DNA of 6,743 nt from Deltaproteobacteria bacterium (GCA_011389755.1 JAABTR010000071.1:1-6743); one strand, 5' to 3'; positions 1-6,480 are shown, numbered from the stretch's first letter. The notes: generated from the sequence alone by a model not told the origin. Program-made: numbers and translations.

Positions 1-54
1 GAACCTCCCGGCCAGGCTCGCGAGATTTTCTCCTCGAATGGCGAGAATCCTCAT
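1..54 (-). CDS. sbcC: SbcC nuclease ATPase subunit, N-terminal 18 codons only (cut by window edge)
   Basis: SbcC is the SMC/Rad50-like ATPase partner of SbcD; the complex degrades double-stranded DNA ends and cleaves DNA hairpins in the cytoplasm. Only the first 18 codons are visible. They read MRILAIRGENLASLAGRF, which matches the conserved start of the family: a first beta strand, then an R/N-x-NLxSL-x-G-x-F pattern shortly before the Walker A loop, which lies outside the window. The ATG (54..52) overlaps the sbcD stop (53..51) as ATGA, a typical translational-coupling junction. A purine-rich GAGGGGGGG tract within the end of sbcD can serve as ribosome binding site. Identity rests on this short match plus the sbcD neighbour. 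The reading frame stays open to the window edge. Confidence 0.85.
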   Translation of the reverse strand, partial: MRILAIRGENLASLAGRF

Positions 55-1280
55 CCCGCGTCCCCCCCCTCGTGCTGTGCCCTCTCTACGAGCTCCGCCA
101 GAGCCTCTCGCACGTCTCGCGACACCGGCTCGTCGTACCTGCTCTTCCACAGCCGCTCGAAGACGTCCTCGACCCGCAGCTCGGACAGCTCGACGATCTC
201 CTTGTCCGCGGTCGCGCTCGCCCCCGTGTACTGGGTGGTGATCTTGGCCAGGCGCACGGGCTTGCCGACGAGCGCCTCTTCCACGAGGCGCCGCAGGGCG
301 GGTTCCGGCTCGTCGAGGCGCACCGCGACCTCCAAAAACGGCTCGAGCCCCTTCCCGTGCCCGTCGACCTCGAGCCCCTCGAGCTGCGCCACGACCTCCT
401 CGACGCTCGCCGCGCCGCGATCGGGCACGCGCAACATGTCGACGAAACGAGGCACGCGAATTCGCTCGGTCTGGGCCTGGTCGTCCATCTTCCCTGGGAT
501 CTTCACTTCCACGATCTGATGCGGGTAGTCCTTTTCCGCGAGCGACAAAGGGATCGGAGAGCCGCTGTAGCGCACGTGGGGCGATCCGACCTTTTGAGGC
601 AGGTGCAAGTGGCCCAAGGCCGCGTACGACGCGTTCGAAAAAATGTCCGCCGGCACGGCGTGGAGGTTCCCGCCCAGTATCTTCCTCTCGCTCAGCTCGC
701 TGATCGCGCCAAAGCGCAAGTAAAGGTGCCCCATCGCGATGAGAGGAACGCCCGGGTAGTCGCGCCGCGCCCGCTCGGTGACCGCCTCGTAGACCGCTCG
801 CACTCCTTCCACCAGCGGATCATCACCTCCCACCGCCAGCAGGTCGGCGTTTCGAAGAAACGGGATCGCCAAGACCACGGCCCGCACCTCACTGCCCCGC
901 TGGAGGGGCACGAGCACGCTCTCCACGTCGATCTCACCGCCGCGCCTCGGCAATCCACCAACCATGCGGATACCGAATGCATCGAAAACCGGCTTCGGAG
1001 CGTCGAGTCGAGCCGCCGAATCGTGATTCCCGCCTATGACCACGATCTGAAGCCGGGGCAGTCGCCGCCGCGCCTGGGCGAGGAACGCGAAAAAGAGCTG
1101 CTGTGCCCGGGCGGGCGGGTTCGCCCCATCGAAGACGTCTCCGGCCACGAGCAAAGCGTCTGTGAGGCGCTCCTCCAGCACATCGAGCAGCCACGAAAAA
1201 AACAACTCGTGCTCGACATCCCTGGAAACATCGTGAAGCGTCTGTCCGAGGTGCCAGTCGGCCGTGTGCAAGATTCGCAT
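51..1280 (-). CDS. sbcD: SbcD, Mre11-type nuclease subunit of the SbcCD complex
   Basis: This is the Mn2+-dependent nuclease subunit of SbcCD, which processes double-strand breaks, hairpins and palindromes. The 409-aa product has every calcineurin-like phosphoesterase motif of the family: D8-W-H10 in HTADWHLG, G47-D48-x-x-D51, G84-N85-H86-D87, G184-H185, and G223-H224-L-H226, followed by YSGSPIPLSLAEK at about 238-250. Length fits the family (about 400 aa). I chose ATG 1280 because family members start at M-R-I-L-H-T-A-D-W-H. An in-frame GTG at 1310 would add ten residues (MWDQNGASFF) and directly follows a TAG stop. A GGAG lies 11 nt before the ATG, rather far, separated by CTTC and a run of seven T. 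The gene is co-transcribed with sbcC (4-nt overlap) and is divergent from the PAS kinase gene. Confidence 0.97.
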   Translation of the reverse strand: MRILHTADWHLGQTLHDVSRDVEHELFFSWLLDVLEERLTDALLVAGDVFDGANPPARAQQLFFAFLAQARRRLPRLQIVVIGGNHDSAARLDAPKPVFDAFGIRMVGGLPRRGGEIDVESVLVPLQRGSEVRAVVLAIPFLRNADLLAVGGDDPLVEGVRAVYEAVTERARRDYPGVPLIAMGHLYLRFGAISELSERKILGGNLHAVPADIFSNASYAALGHLHLPQKVGSPHVRYSGSPIPLSLAEKDYPHQIVEVKIPGKMDDQAQTERIRVPRFVDMLRVPDRGAASVEEVVAQLEGLEVDGHGKGLEPFLEVAVRLDEPEPALRRLVEEALVGKPVRLAKITTQYTGASATADKEIVELSELRVEDVFERLWKSRYDEPVSRDVREALAELVERAQHEGGDAG

Positions 1281-1493
1281 AAAAAAAGAAGCTCCATTTT
1301 GATCCCACACCTAGTAGGCCCTGTGTTTTATCGCTTCGCCGCCGGAAGCGAAACCCTCAAAGGCGAAATCCCGCCCGCTTCGCCCACGCGCGCGGAAATG
1401 GCGCGGCCCGCCTCTTGGGCGGCTTTCAAGCCCCTTATAATTCACGTAGAAGTGCCTATATTTTTGGACAAAGAACACTCGACAGGTAAAACA
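1281..1493. promoter_or_regulatory. Divergent intergenic control region between sbcD and the PAS kinase gene
   Basis: This 213-bp gap must hold promoters for both divergent genes. The sequence shows several short inverted repeats: TCGCTTC/GAAGCGA (1331-1337 and 1345-1351, 7-nt loop), GGCGAA/TTCGCC (1362-1367 and 1379-1384), CCGCC/GGCGG (1408-1412 and 1418-1422) and GGCTT/AAGCC (1421-1425 and 1428-1432). Any of these could be an operator or RNA hairpin, but short GC-rich dyads are common by chance. No convincing -35/-10 pair for sbcD was found on the minus strand. The extended open frame that runs through this region on the plus strand shows no protein-like features. Confidence 0.5.
1415..1441 (+). 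promoter_or_regulatory. Candidate sigma70-type promoter for the PAS hybrid kinase
   Basis: A perfect -10 hexamer TATAAT lies at 1436-1441. The best -35 is TTGGGC at 1415-1420 with a short 15-nt spacer, so the -35 side is weak. The dyad GGCTTTCAAGCC (1421-1432) fills most of the spacer and could be an operator. A second possible -10, TATATT at 1457-1462, lies closer to the start codon but has no good -35. This is inferred from pattern alone. Confidence 0.35.
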
Positions 1494-3821
1494 ATGGTCA
1501 CCGTGACGCAACAACCTAATTCAGATGATTTTTTTCCCCACTTCATGCAGCTCACCTCCGATTATTGTTACATCGTCTCTGCGCAAGGCATCATCTTGGA
1601 CGTCAACCCAAGCGCGCAAAGAGCCCTTGGCTGCACCCGAAAAGAGCTGCTCGGCAAGATGCTGCTCACCACCTTCGCGCCCGAATCGCAAAAAGGCGCG
1701 ACACAGCTCCTCGAGCAATGGAGACGCGAAGGCGGCCGCCTCGAAGAGGCGGAGCTGACCATCCTCTCCAAGTCAGGGGAGCGCCGGGCGGTCCTCCTCA
1801 CGGCAGACCGCGTCCTTGGACCCGGCGGCGAGCTCATCTGCTCGATCTTCGTTCAAAAAGACATCACCGAGCGCAAACGCCTCGAAGAGGTCGCACGGCG
1901 CAACGAAGCCCACCTGCAGGAGGCACAAAAACTGGCGAAGCTCGGGCGCTGGGAGCTGGACCTCCGAACGAGCCGGCTCGAGTGGTCCCAGACCATCTTC
2001 GATATCTTCGAGCTCCCCCCCGAGACGTTCGAGGCATCCTACGAGGCTTTTCTCGAGGCCATCCACCCAGCCGACAAAGACCTGGTCATGCGCGCCTTCG
2101 CCGCTTCGCTAAAATCCGGCGAGCCATACGAGATCGCGCACCGCTTGCTGATGCGAGACGGCCGCATCAAGTGGGTGCGCGAGGTCGGTCGCACCGAGTA
2201 CGACTCCGGCGGCCGCGGCTTACGCACGGTGGGTATCGTGCAGGACATCACCGACCAGAAACAGGCCGAGGCGAAACGGGAGCAGCTGCTCAAGGCGATC
2301 GAACAGGCCGGAGACGCCATCGTGATCACCGATCCGAGCGGCGTCATCTCGTATGTCAATCCGGCCTTCGAGCTCATCACCGGCTACGGGCGAGAAGAGG
2401 CCCAGGGCCGAAACCCCAGCTTGTTGAAGAGCGGCGAGCAAGGCGCTGACTTCTACCGCGACATGTGGGCGACGATCACCCGAGGCGAGACGTGGAACGG
2501 GCGGATCATCAACAAAAAAAAAGACGGCTCCTTGTACACCGAAGAGGCGACGATATCTCCGGTCACCGACGACTCGGGCAACATCGTCAACTTCGTGGCT
2601 GTCAAACACGACATGACAGAGCATCTCAAGATCAGCGAGGAGAAAACCGCGCTTGAAGAGCGCATCCGGCAGTCGCAAAAACTCGAGTCCATCGGCCGAC
2701 TCGCCGGAGGCGTGGCCCACGATCTGAACAATCTCTTGTCCCCCATCCTGGGGTACGGCGACATGCTCCTCGACGAAATGGTGCCCAGCGATTCACGCAG
2801 AAACGCCGTGGAACAGATCGTAAACGCCGGTGTGAGGGCGCGGGATCTCGTCCGTCAGCTCCTGGCGCTGGGCCGCAAACAGCTGCTTGAGTTTCGCCCG
2901 GTGGACATAAACGACCTGGTCACGCGCTTCACCAAGCTATTGCACCGCACTATTCGCGAGGACATCCTCATCGAGCTCGACTTGGCGCCGACCCTGCGCC
3001 CCATCAGCGGGGACATCGGACAACTCGAGCAGGTCATCATGAACCTCGCGGTCAACGCGCAAGATGCCATGCCCAAGGGTGGAAGACTGCGGATCGAGAC
3101 CGGCTCCATTTACCTGGACGAACAAGTCACTGCTCGGCACGATGATATGGCTCCCGGCGATTTTGTTGTGCTGCGAATCATAGACACCGGCGCTGGAATG
3201 GACGAGGCCACCAAGAAACGGCTCTTCGAACCATTTTTCACCACAAAGCCCCAAGACAAAGGGACAGGCCTGGGGCTGGCCACGAGCTACGGGATCGTGC
3301 GCCAACACGGCGGCGACATCCGGGTCCACAGCCAAATCGGCCGCGGATCCACCTTCGAGATTTTCATTCCGCTGAGTGAGGAACCGCTCGACCTGTCCGG
3401 GCCGCCTGCTCTGCCGGTTGCCCAGACCTACGGCGAAGAGACCGTGCTCCTCGTGGAAGACCACGAAAACGTCCGGGATCTAACCTACGCTATTCTCCGC
3501 AGACACGGCTACACCGTGCTCGTCGCCGACGGAGCCGCCTCCGCCTTGAAAACCATCGAAGCCCACGAAGGCCCGATACACCTTCTCTTGACCGACGTCA
3601 TCATGCCGAGGATGAGCGGCACGGAGCTGTTCGACCGCGTCGTACTGCAGCGCCGCGATATCAAGGTGCTCTACATGTCGGGTTACCCCGGTCACGTGCT
3701 CGAGCACCACGGACTCAAAGGAGATGCGGCGCTTTTTATCCCGAAACCGTTCTCCGTCCGAGCGCTGGCAACCAAAATACGAGCCGTCTTGGACGGTTCG
3801 GATGACCCCTCGACAGAATAA
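1494..3821 (+). CDS. Soluble triple-PAS hybrid histidine kinase with C-terminal receiver domain
   Basis: A 775-aa sensor kinase that should autophosphorylate on histidine and pass the phosphoryl group to its own receiver. Domains: PAS1 about 10-128 (ending D123-ITERK), PAS2 about 150-255 (PAS_3-like, ending D251-ITDQK), PAS3 about 265-378 (ending HDMTEH), HisKA about 395-460 with H409 in GGVAHDLNNLL, and HATPase about 505-620 with N-box N521 (NLAVNAQDAM), G1 box D564-TGAGM, LFEPFFTTK and G2 box GTGLGL (590-595). The receiver, about 649-765, has acidic pair E655/D656, phospho-acceptor D701 (LLLTDVIMPRMSG), S729 and K751 (PKP). All catalytic residues are intact. No transmembrane segment or signal peptide is seen, so it is cytoplasmic; the H-box resembles NtrB/FixL-type kinases. 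ATG 1494 is preceded by CAGG with 7-nt spacing and sits just before PAS1. The open frame extends upstream to 72, but that part is antisense to sbcD and is not protein-like. The PAS ligand cannot be read from the sequence. No output regulator or HPt gene is adjacent. Confidence 0.95.
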   Translation: MVTVTQQPNSDDFFPHFMQLTSDYCYIVSAQGIILDVNPSAQRALGCTRKELLGKMLLTTFAPESQKGATQLLEQWRREGGRLEEAELTILSKSGERRAVLLTADRVLGPGGELICSIFVQKDITERKRLEEVARRNEAHLQEAQKLAKLGRWELDLRTSRLEWSQTIFDIFELPPETFEASYEAFLEAIHPADKDLVMRAFAASLKSGEPYEIAHRLLMRDGRIKWVREVGRTEYDSGGRGLRTVGIVQDITDQKQAEAKREQLLKAIEQAGDAIVITDPSGVISYVNPAFELITGYGREEAQGRNPSLLKSGEQGADFYRDMWATITRGETWNGRIINKKKDGSLYTEEATISPVTDDSGNIVNFVAVKHDMTEHLKISEEKTALEERIRQSQKLESIGRLAGGVAHDLNNLLSPILGYGDMLLDEMVPSDSRRNAVEQIVNAGVRARDLVRQLLALGRKQLLEFRPVDINDLVTRFTKLLHRTIREDILIELDLAPTLRPISGDIGQLEQVIMNLAVNAQDAMPKGGRLRIETGSIYLDEQVTARHDDMAPGDFVVLRIIDTGAGMDEATKKRLFEPFFTTKPQDKGTGLGLATSYGIVRQHGGDIRVHSQIGRGSTFEIFIPLSEEPLDLSGPPALPVAQTYGEETVLLVEDHENVRDLTYAILRRHGYTVLVADGAASALKTIEAHEGPIHLLLTDVIMPRMSGTELFDRVVLQRRDIKVLYMSGYPGHVLEHHGLKGDAALFIPKPFSVRALATKIRAVLDGSDDPSTE

Positions 3822-3826
3822 GAGGT

Positions 3827-3840
3827 GAGCTTTCAAGCTC
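3827..3840. terminator. Short perfect dyad at the convergent junction, possible shared terminator
   Basis: GAGCTT-TC-AAGCTC forms a 6-bp inverted repeat (practically a 5-bp stem with a 4-nt loop) spanning the 11-bp gap between two converging genes and covering the stop codon of the minus-strand lipoprotein gene. It lacks a following T run on either strand, so intrinsic termination would be weak. Position suits a bidirectional terminator, but the pattern alone does not prove it. Confidence 0.3.
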
Positions 3841-4717
3841 CGCTGGTGTCCGAGAAGGGCGGCAGGACGAGCCACCGCTCGATCTCTTCGCGAAAGACCC
3901 CCACTTTGAGATTTCCGACCTGCGACATGAGGTTTTGATACTCCCCCTTGAGCTCACAGGCTGTCCTTTCCAGCTTCTTGCAGATGCGGCCCTTGCACTC
4001 CTTGAGGGCGATGTCCTCGAGGAGACCGTCGCGGGTCGTGGTGGTCCAGGTCACCTCCACCGAGACGCCCTGCGTGTGTATGGGATGACAATTCACCGCG
4101 AACCCCAAGGGGTTCACTTCGAGCAGGCAACGCAGGTAGTGCACCTGAGTGACGCGCGTCAGAATCTCGGGCAGAGCGCCGGCCTCTTCGAAGACATTTC
4201 CGAGATGAGAATAGGGGCCGCGGCAAACCCCGGCCTGCCGCCACCGCTCGGCGTTGTCTCGGATAAACGCTGGATCGGCGCCCGGCCTCCAGCCGTGGAT
4301 CACGTCCATGGCGACCACCTGCGCCGCGGCTTTGTCGTTTATTTCGGCGCGCTGCCTGACCCACTCCACCAGGTCGTCCTCGTCAGCGTTCACGACGATC
4401 GGCTCGAGCAGGTCGACCGGCACGGAGCGCCAAGGCGAGATGATCTCCACGAAATCGAGCCCGCACTTGGCAAAGCGCTCGTCCGCGGGCAGGCTGCGAA
4501 CGGTCTGAATCCGCTCCCAGACTTTCCCCGGACTCTCGATGGGACTTTCGCAGGGGTGGCCTTTAATTCTTCGGCTCAAAGCCGGCTCCCCGCTCGTCTT
4601 TGGGGTCCGAGCATCCGGAACGCTCCCGCTCGCACACGAGACGCCCAGCAGCCCGATGAGGCTCACGGCGACAAATTTCACAAACGGCGACATCGGGTGG
4701 TATTCGACTTTGAACAT
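3833..4717 (-). CDS. Cysteine-rich probable lipoprotein of unknown function
   Basis: I do not recognise the family. The predicted 294-aa product begins with a signal peptide: a short basic n-region, then a hydrophobic stretch (VKFVAVSLIGLLGVSC, residues 13-28), then a Ser/Gly/Pro-rich linker typical of an exported lipoprotein. The lipobox G-V-S-C is atypical (Gly at -3, where Leu is usual), so cleavage by signal peptidase I is an alternative. Eight further cysteines (56, 85, 165, 197, 210, 241, 246, 254) fit a disulfide-bonded exported domain; 241 and 246 form C-x4-C. The middle is charged and helical (VNADEDDLVEWVRQRAEIND), and a beta-like VSVEVTWTTTTRDG stretch precedes the C-terminal cysteines. 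ATG 4717 is chosen because AAGG lies 6 nt upstream; ATG 4693 (286 aa) lacks a ribosome binding site. The frame stays open upstream to a GTG at 4903. It converges with the kinase gene and diverges from the receptor gene. Confidence 0.75.
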   Translation of the reverse strand: MFKVEYHPMSPFVKFVAVSLIGLLGVSCASGSVPDARTPKTSGEPALSRRIKGHPCESPIESPGKVWERIQTVRSLPADERFAKCGLDFVEIISPWRSVPVDLLEPIVVNADEDDLVEWVRQRAEINDKAAAQVVAMDVIHGWRPGADPAFIRDNAERWRQAGVCRGPYSHLGNVFEEAGALPEILTRVTQVHYLRCLLEVNPLGFAVNCHPIHTQGVSVEVTWTTTTRDGLLEDIALKECKGRICKKLERTACELKGEYQNLMSQVGNLKVGVFREEIERWLVLPPFSDTSGA

Positions 4718-4903
4718 GCTCCGCCTTGAAAAGTTTTGATTTCTATCGTGAACCGTCTCTTTTGAACCCGCGACATTAAGTGTGCACAAAAAACAGATGA
4801 GGAACAATATGTAAATCAGGAAGAATTTGCGAAAGGCGTCGCCGGTGAGCCCTTTGCTTCGAAAGGCCATCGGCGCAAGGATCGAACAACCTGCCAAGAT
4901 CAC

Positions 4904-4919
4904 TGCGCTTCCAAGCGCA
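4904..4919. repeat. Perfect 7-bp inverted repeat in divergent region
   Basis: TGCGCTT and AAGCGCA are exact reverse complements separated by CC. The element lies 16 bp upstream of the -35 box of the receptor promoter, a position suited to an activator or repressor site. As a transcript hairpin it is followed on the plus strand by AAAAGGGAC and then TTTTT, too far for a standard intrinsic terminator. Confidence 0.4.
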
Positions 4920-4934
4920 AAAGGGACTTTTTAT

Positions 4935-4962
4935 TTGGCAGCGCCAATCACCCCTCTATATT
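4935..4962 (+). promoter_or_regulatory. Predicted sigma70-type promoter of the receptor-like gene
   Basis: TTGGCA (4935-4940) and TATATT (4957-4962) are separated by 16 nt, both close to consensus, and point toward the receptor-like gene with an expected leader of about 54 nt. The -35 box is part of a small dyad, TTGGC-AGC-GCCAA (4935-4947), which may be an operator overlapping the promoter. Confidence 0.55.
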
Positions 4963-5022
4963 TCCTAGACACTGTTCGAAAAAGACCTTCGCCCCGCGGA
5001 CGGAAGGCAACAAGGCAATCCA

Positions 5023-6477
5023 ATGAGCGACTCCGACATCTTCGCCTCGACGGACGTCACCGAGGCCTACCGGCAGCAACAGCGCCAGACCCATCGAAGG
5101 CTGCAGTACGTCGTCCTCAAGATCGCGGTCTTGTGCTGCGTCCCCGTCTATATCGCCATCATCCTTCTAGACCCGTGCTGGCAAAACATCGCCCAGCTGC
5201 TCGGTTTTTCGGCCATGGCGATCACCTGGTGGATCGGCTACCGCCTGACCCTGAAAGACCGCTCTGACCTGCCGGTTCAGCTCTTTGTCTACTCAAACGC
5301 CGCATTTCAGCTGGTGATTCTCCTGTCTTTCGCCGACGCGCTGGTCACCGCGGTGATGGCGCAGCTCGGCACCATCATCTACGCGGCATTCTACTCCAGG
5401 CGAATCGTGACCCGAGGTGCTGTGGCGGCGTTCGCCACCATCATGATCGGAGAAGCGGCGCGGATGGGGAATTTTTATGAGATGAAGGTCTTTTCTCCGG
5501 TGGAGCGGTTGGGGTTTATGTTCTTTTTCAGCGGGATCATCATGGTCATCATCGTCTTGGTGCTGCGCCACAGCCGGGCGCTGCTTGAGAACCTTCTCGA
5601 AAAAGTGAAACGCATCGACGACAAAAAAACGGGGATCATCAACGCCGCGAACAACGTCAGCGCCGTGCTCGAAGAGGCCGTCGAAAAGATCAAGCAGGTC
5701 TCCGAAGCTTTCGCAACGCAGGCCAGCGATCAGTCTTCGGCCATCAACGAGATCAACAAAGCCATGGTCCAGGTCAGACAGATCGCGGGGGAGACGGCGC
5801 AGGCCGCCATGGAGGCCCGCTCCGTCTCCGAAGCGATCAGGGAAAAATCCCAGAAGACGAGCCGGCGCCTCCAATCCGTCGAAGAGGGCTTCGACCGCGT
5901 GGTCGAGATCAACGAGGTGGCCCAAGCAGAGTTTGACGATCTGGCCTCTCAGGCCGAGAGCATCGAAGACATCCTGCGCTCCAACCGAGAGATCGCCGGA
6001 CAGATCAAGATCTTGGCTGTCAACGCGGGCATCCAAGCCGCCAAGGCGGGCATGTACGGCAGCGGCTTCCGCGTCGTGGCCAACGAACTCAAGGGGCTCA
6101 TCTCGCGCACCGATGAGAGCCTCACCCACAGCCGGCAGCTGCTCGAAGACATCCGAACGCGTGCGCGACAAAGCGCCGACACCATCATGCGCAGCTCAGA
6201 TCTGCTGCGCCATCAATTCGAAGAGCTCAACTCGACCGGCGCGACCATCGAGGAGATCACCGAGAGCTTCGCCGAGACCACCGAGGGCGTCGACAAAATC
6301 AGCAAAGCGGCCAAGGAGCAGCAGGTCCGCCTCGACGAAGTGGGCAACGGCATCGACTACATCGATTTCGCCGCTGCCGAGCTGACCAGCTCCACGGAAG
6401 TGCTCGTCAAGAACGTGGAGCGCATCGTCGTCTCGCACCAAAACCTCAAGGGAGTGCTCGACCGAAACGAAGCCTGA
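5023..6477 (+). CDS. Six-helix membrane chemoreceptor-like protein with a divergent signalling tip
   Basis: A 484-aa methyl-accepting-chemotaxis-protein-like receptor. The N-terminal third has about six hydrophobic segments (28-49, 56-75, 84-101, 104-123, 132-147, 163-182) with very short loops, so there is no periplasmic ligand-binding domain; sensing would be within the membrane or indirect. There is no HAMP domain: TM6 leads straight into a long coiled coil (about 186-480). The hairpin tip is near 323-360, recognisable as IAGQIKILAVNAGIQAAKAG followed by GSGFRVVANELKGL, aligned with the canonical IAxQTNLLALNAAIEAARAG...GRGFAVVAxEVRxLA. Arms of about 140 residues on each side fit a long receptor class. 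Several near-invariant CheA/CheW or trimer-contact positions are changed. Possible modification glutamate pairs are E217/E218 and E410/E411, but neither fits the full methylation consensus. No C-terminal CheR-tethering pentapeptide is present. ATG 5023 has AAGG 7 nt upstream. No che genes are adjacent. Confidence 0.9.
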   Translation: MSDSDIFASTDVTEAYRQQQRQTHRRLQYVVLKIAVLCCVPVYIAIILLDPCWQNIAQLLGFSAMAITWWIGYRLTLKDRSDLPVQLFVYSNAAFQLVILLSFADALVTAVMAQLGTIIYAAFYSRRIVTRGAVAAFATIMIGEAARMGNFYEMKVFSPVERLGFMFFFSGIIMVIIVLVLRHSRALLENLLEKVKRIDDKKTGIINAANNVSAVLEEAVEKIKQVSEAFATQASDQSSAINEINKAMVQVRQIAGETAQAAMEARSVSEAIREKSQKTSRRLQSVEEGFDRVVEINEVAQAEFDDLASQAESIEDILRSNREIAGQIKILAVNAGIQAAKAGMYGSGFRVVANELKGLISRTDESLTHSRQLLEDIRTRARQSADTIMRSSDLLRHQFEELNSTGATIEEITESFAETTEGVDKISKAAKEQQVRLDEVGNGIDYIDFAAAELTSSTEVLVKNVERIVVSHQNLKGVLDRNEA

Positions 6478-6480
6478 CAC

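Larger units (their letters stand above)
4718..5022. promoter_or_regulatory. Divergent control region between the lipoprotein gene and the receptor-like gene
   Basis: A 305-bp gap, AT-richer than its flanks, lying between two divergently transcribed genes. It holds the receptor promoter (4935-4962), a perfect hairpin TGCGCTT-CC-AAGCGCA (4904-4919), the AAGG ribosome binding site of the lipoprotein gene (4727-4724 on the minus strand) and AAGG before the receptor ATG (5012-5015). On the minus strand the lipoprotein frame stays open through 4718-4903 and would encode a hydrophobic segment (FFLIYILFLICFLC and neighbours, about 4825-4766). I treat this as non-coding because the candidate starts (GTG 4903, ATG 4870) lack ribosome binding sites, and AT-rich DNA readily gives hydrophobic codons. 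No small RNA gene could be identified. Confidence 0.6.

Noticed and set aside
72..1493. A 474-codon open extension upstream of the PAS kinase start, in the same frame, suggesting a 1249-aa protein
   Set aside because: It is antisense to sbcD for nearly its whole length, with His/Arg/Leu-rich low-information sequence and no domain. Kinase homology and a ribosome binding site begin at ATG 1494.
1565..2449. A 294-codon plus-strand open frame inside the kinase gene
   Set aside because: An Arg/Pro/His-rich +1 shadow of the PAS-coding region. The PAS frame is unambiguous.
2650..2664. Inverted repeat GCGCT/AGCGC within the kinase gene
   Set aside because: It lies in the coding linker before HisKA, is short, and is explained by GC-rich glutamate/arginine codons.
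3935..4729. A 264-codon plus-strand open frame
   Set aside because: It lies antisense to the lipoprotein gene and ends in its leader. Composition is shadow-like, and the opposite strand has a signal peptide and ribosome binding site.
4827..5267. A 146-codon plus-strand open frame covering the receptor promoter and start
   Set aside because: It overlaps the promoter and the start of the receptor in another frame, is Arg/Pro-rich in its second half and has no recognisable domain.
5293..6171. A 292-codon minus-strand open frame
   Set aside because: It is antisense to the receptor coiled coil, and its Asp/Leu/His-rich repeats mirror the codon pattern of the real gene. No motif or ribosome binding site supports it.
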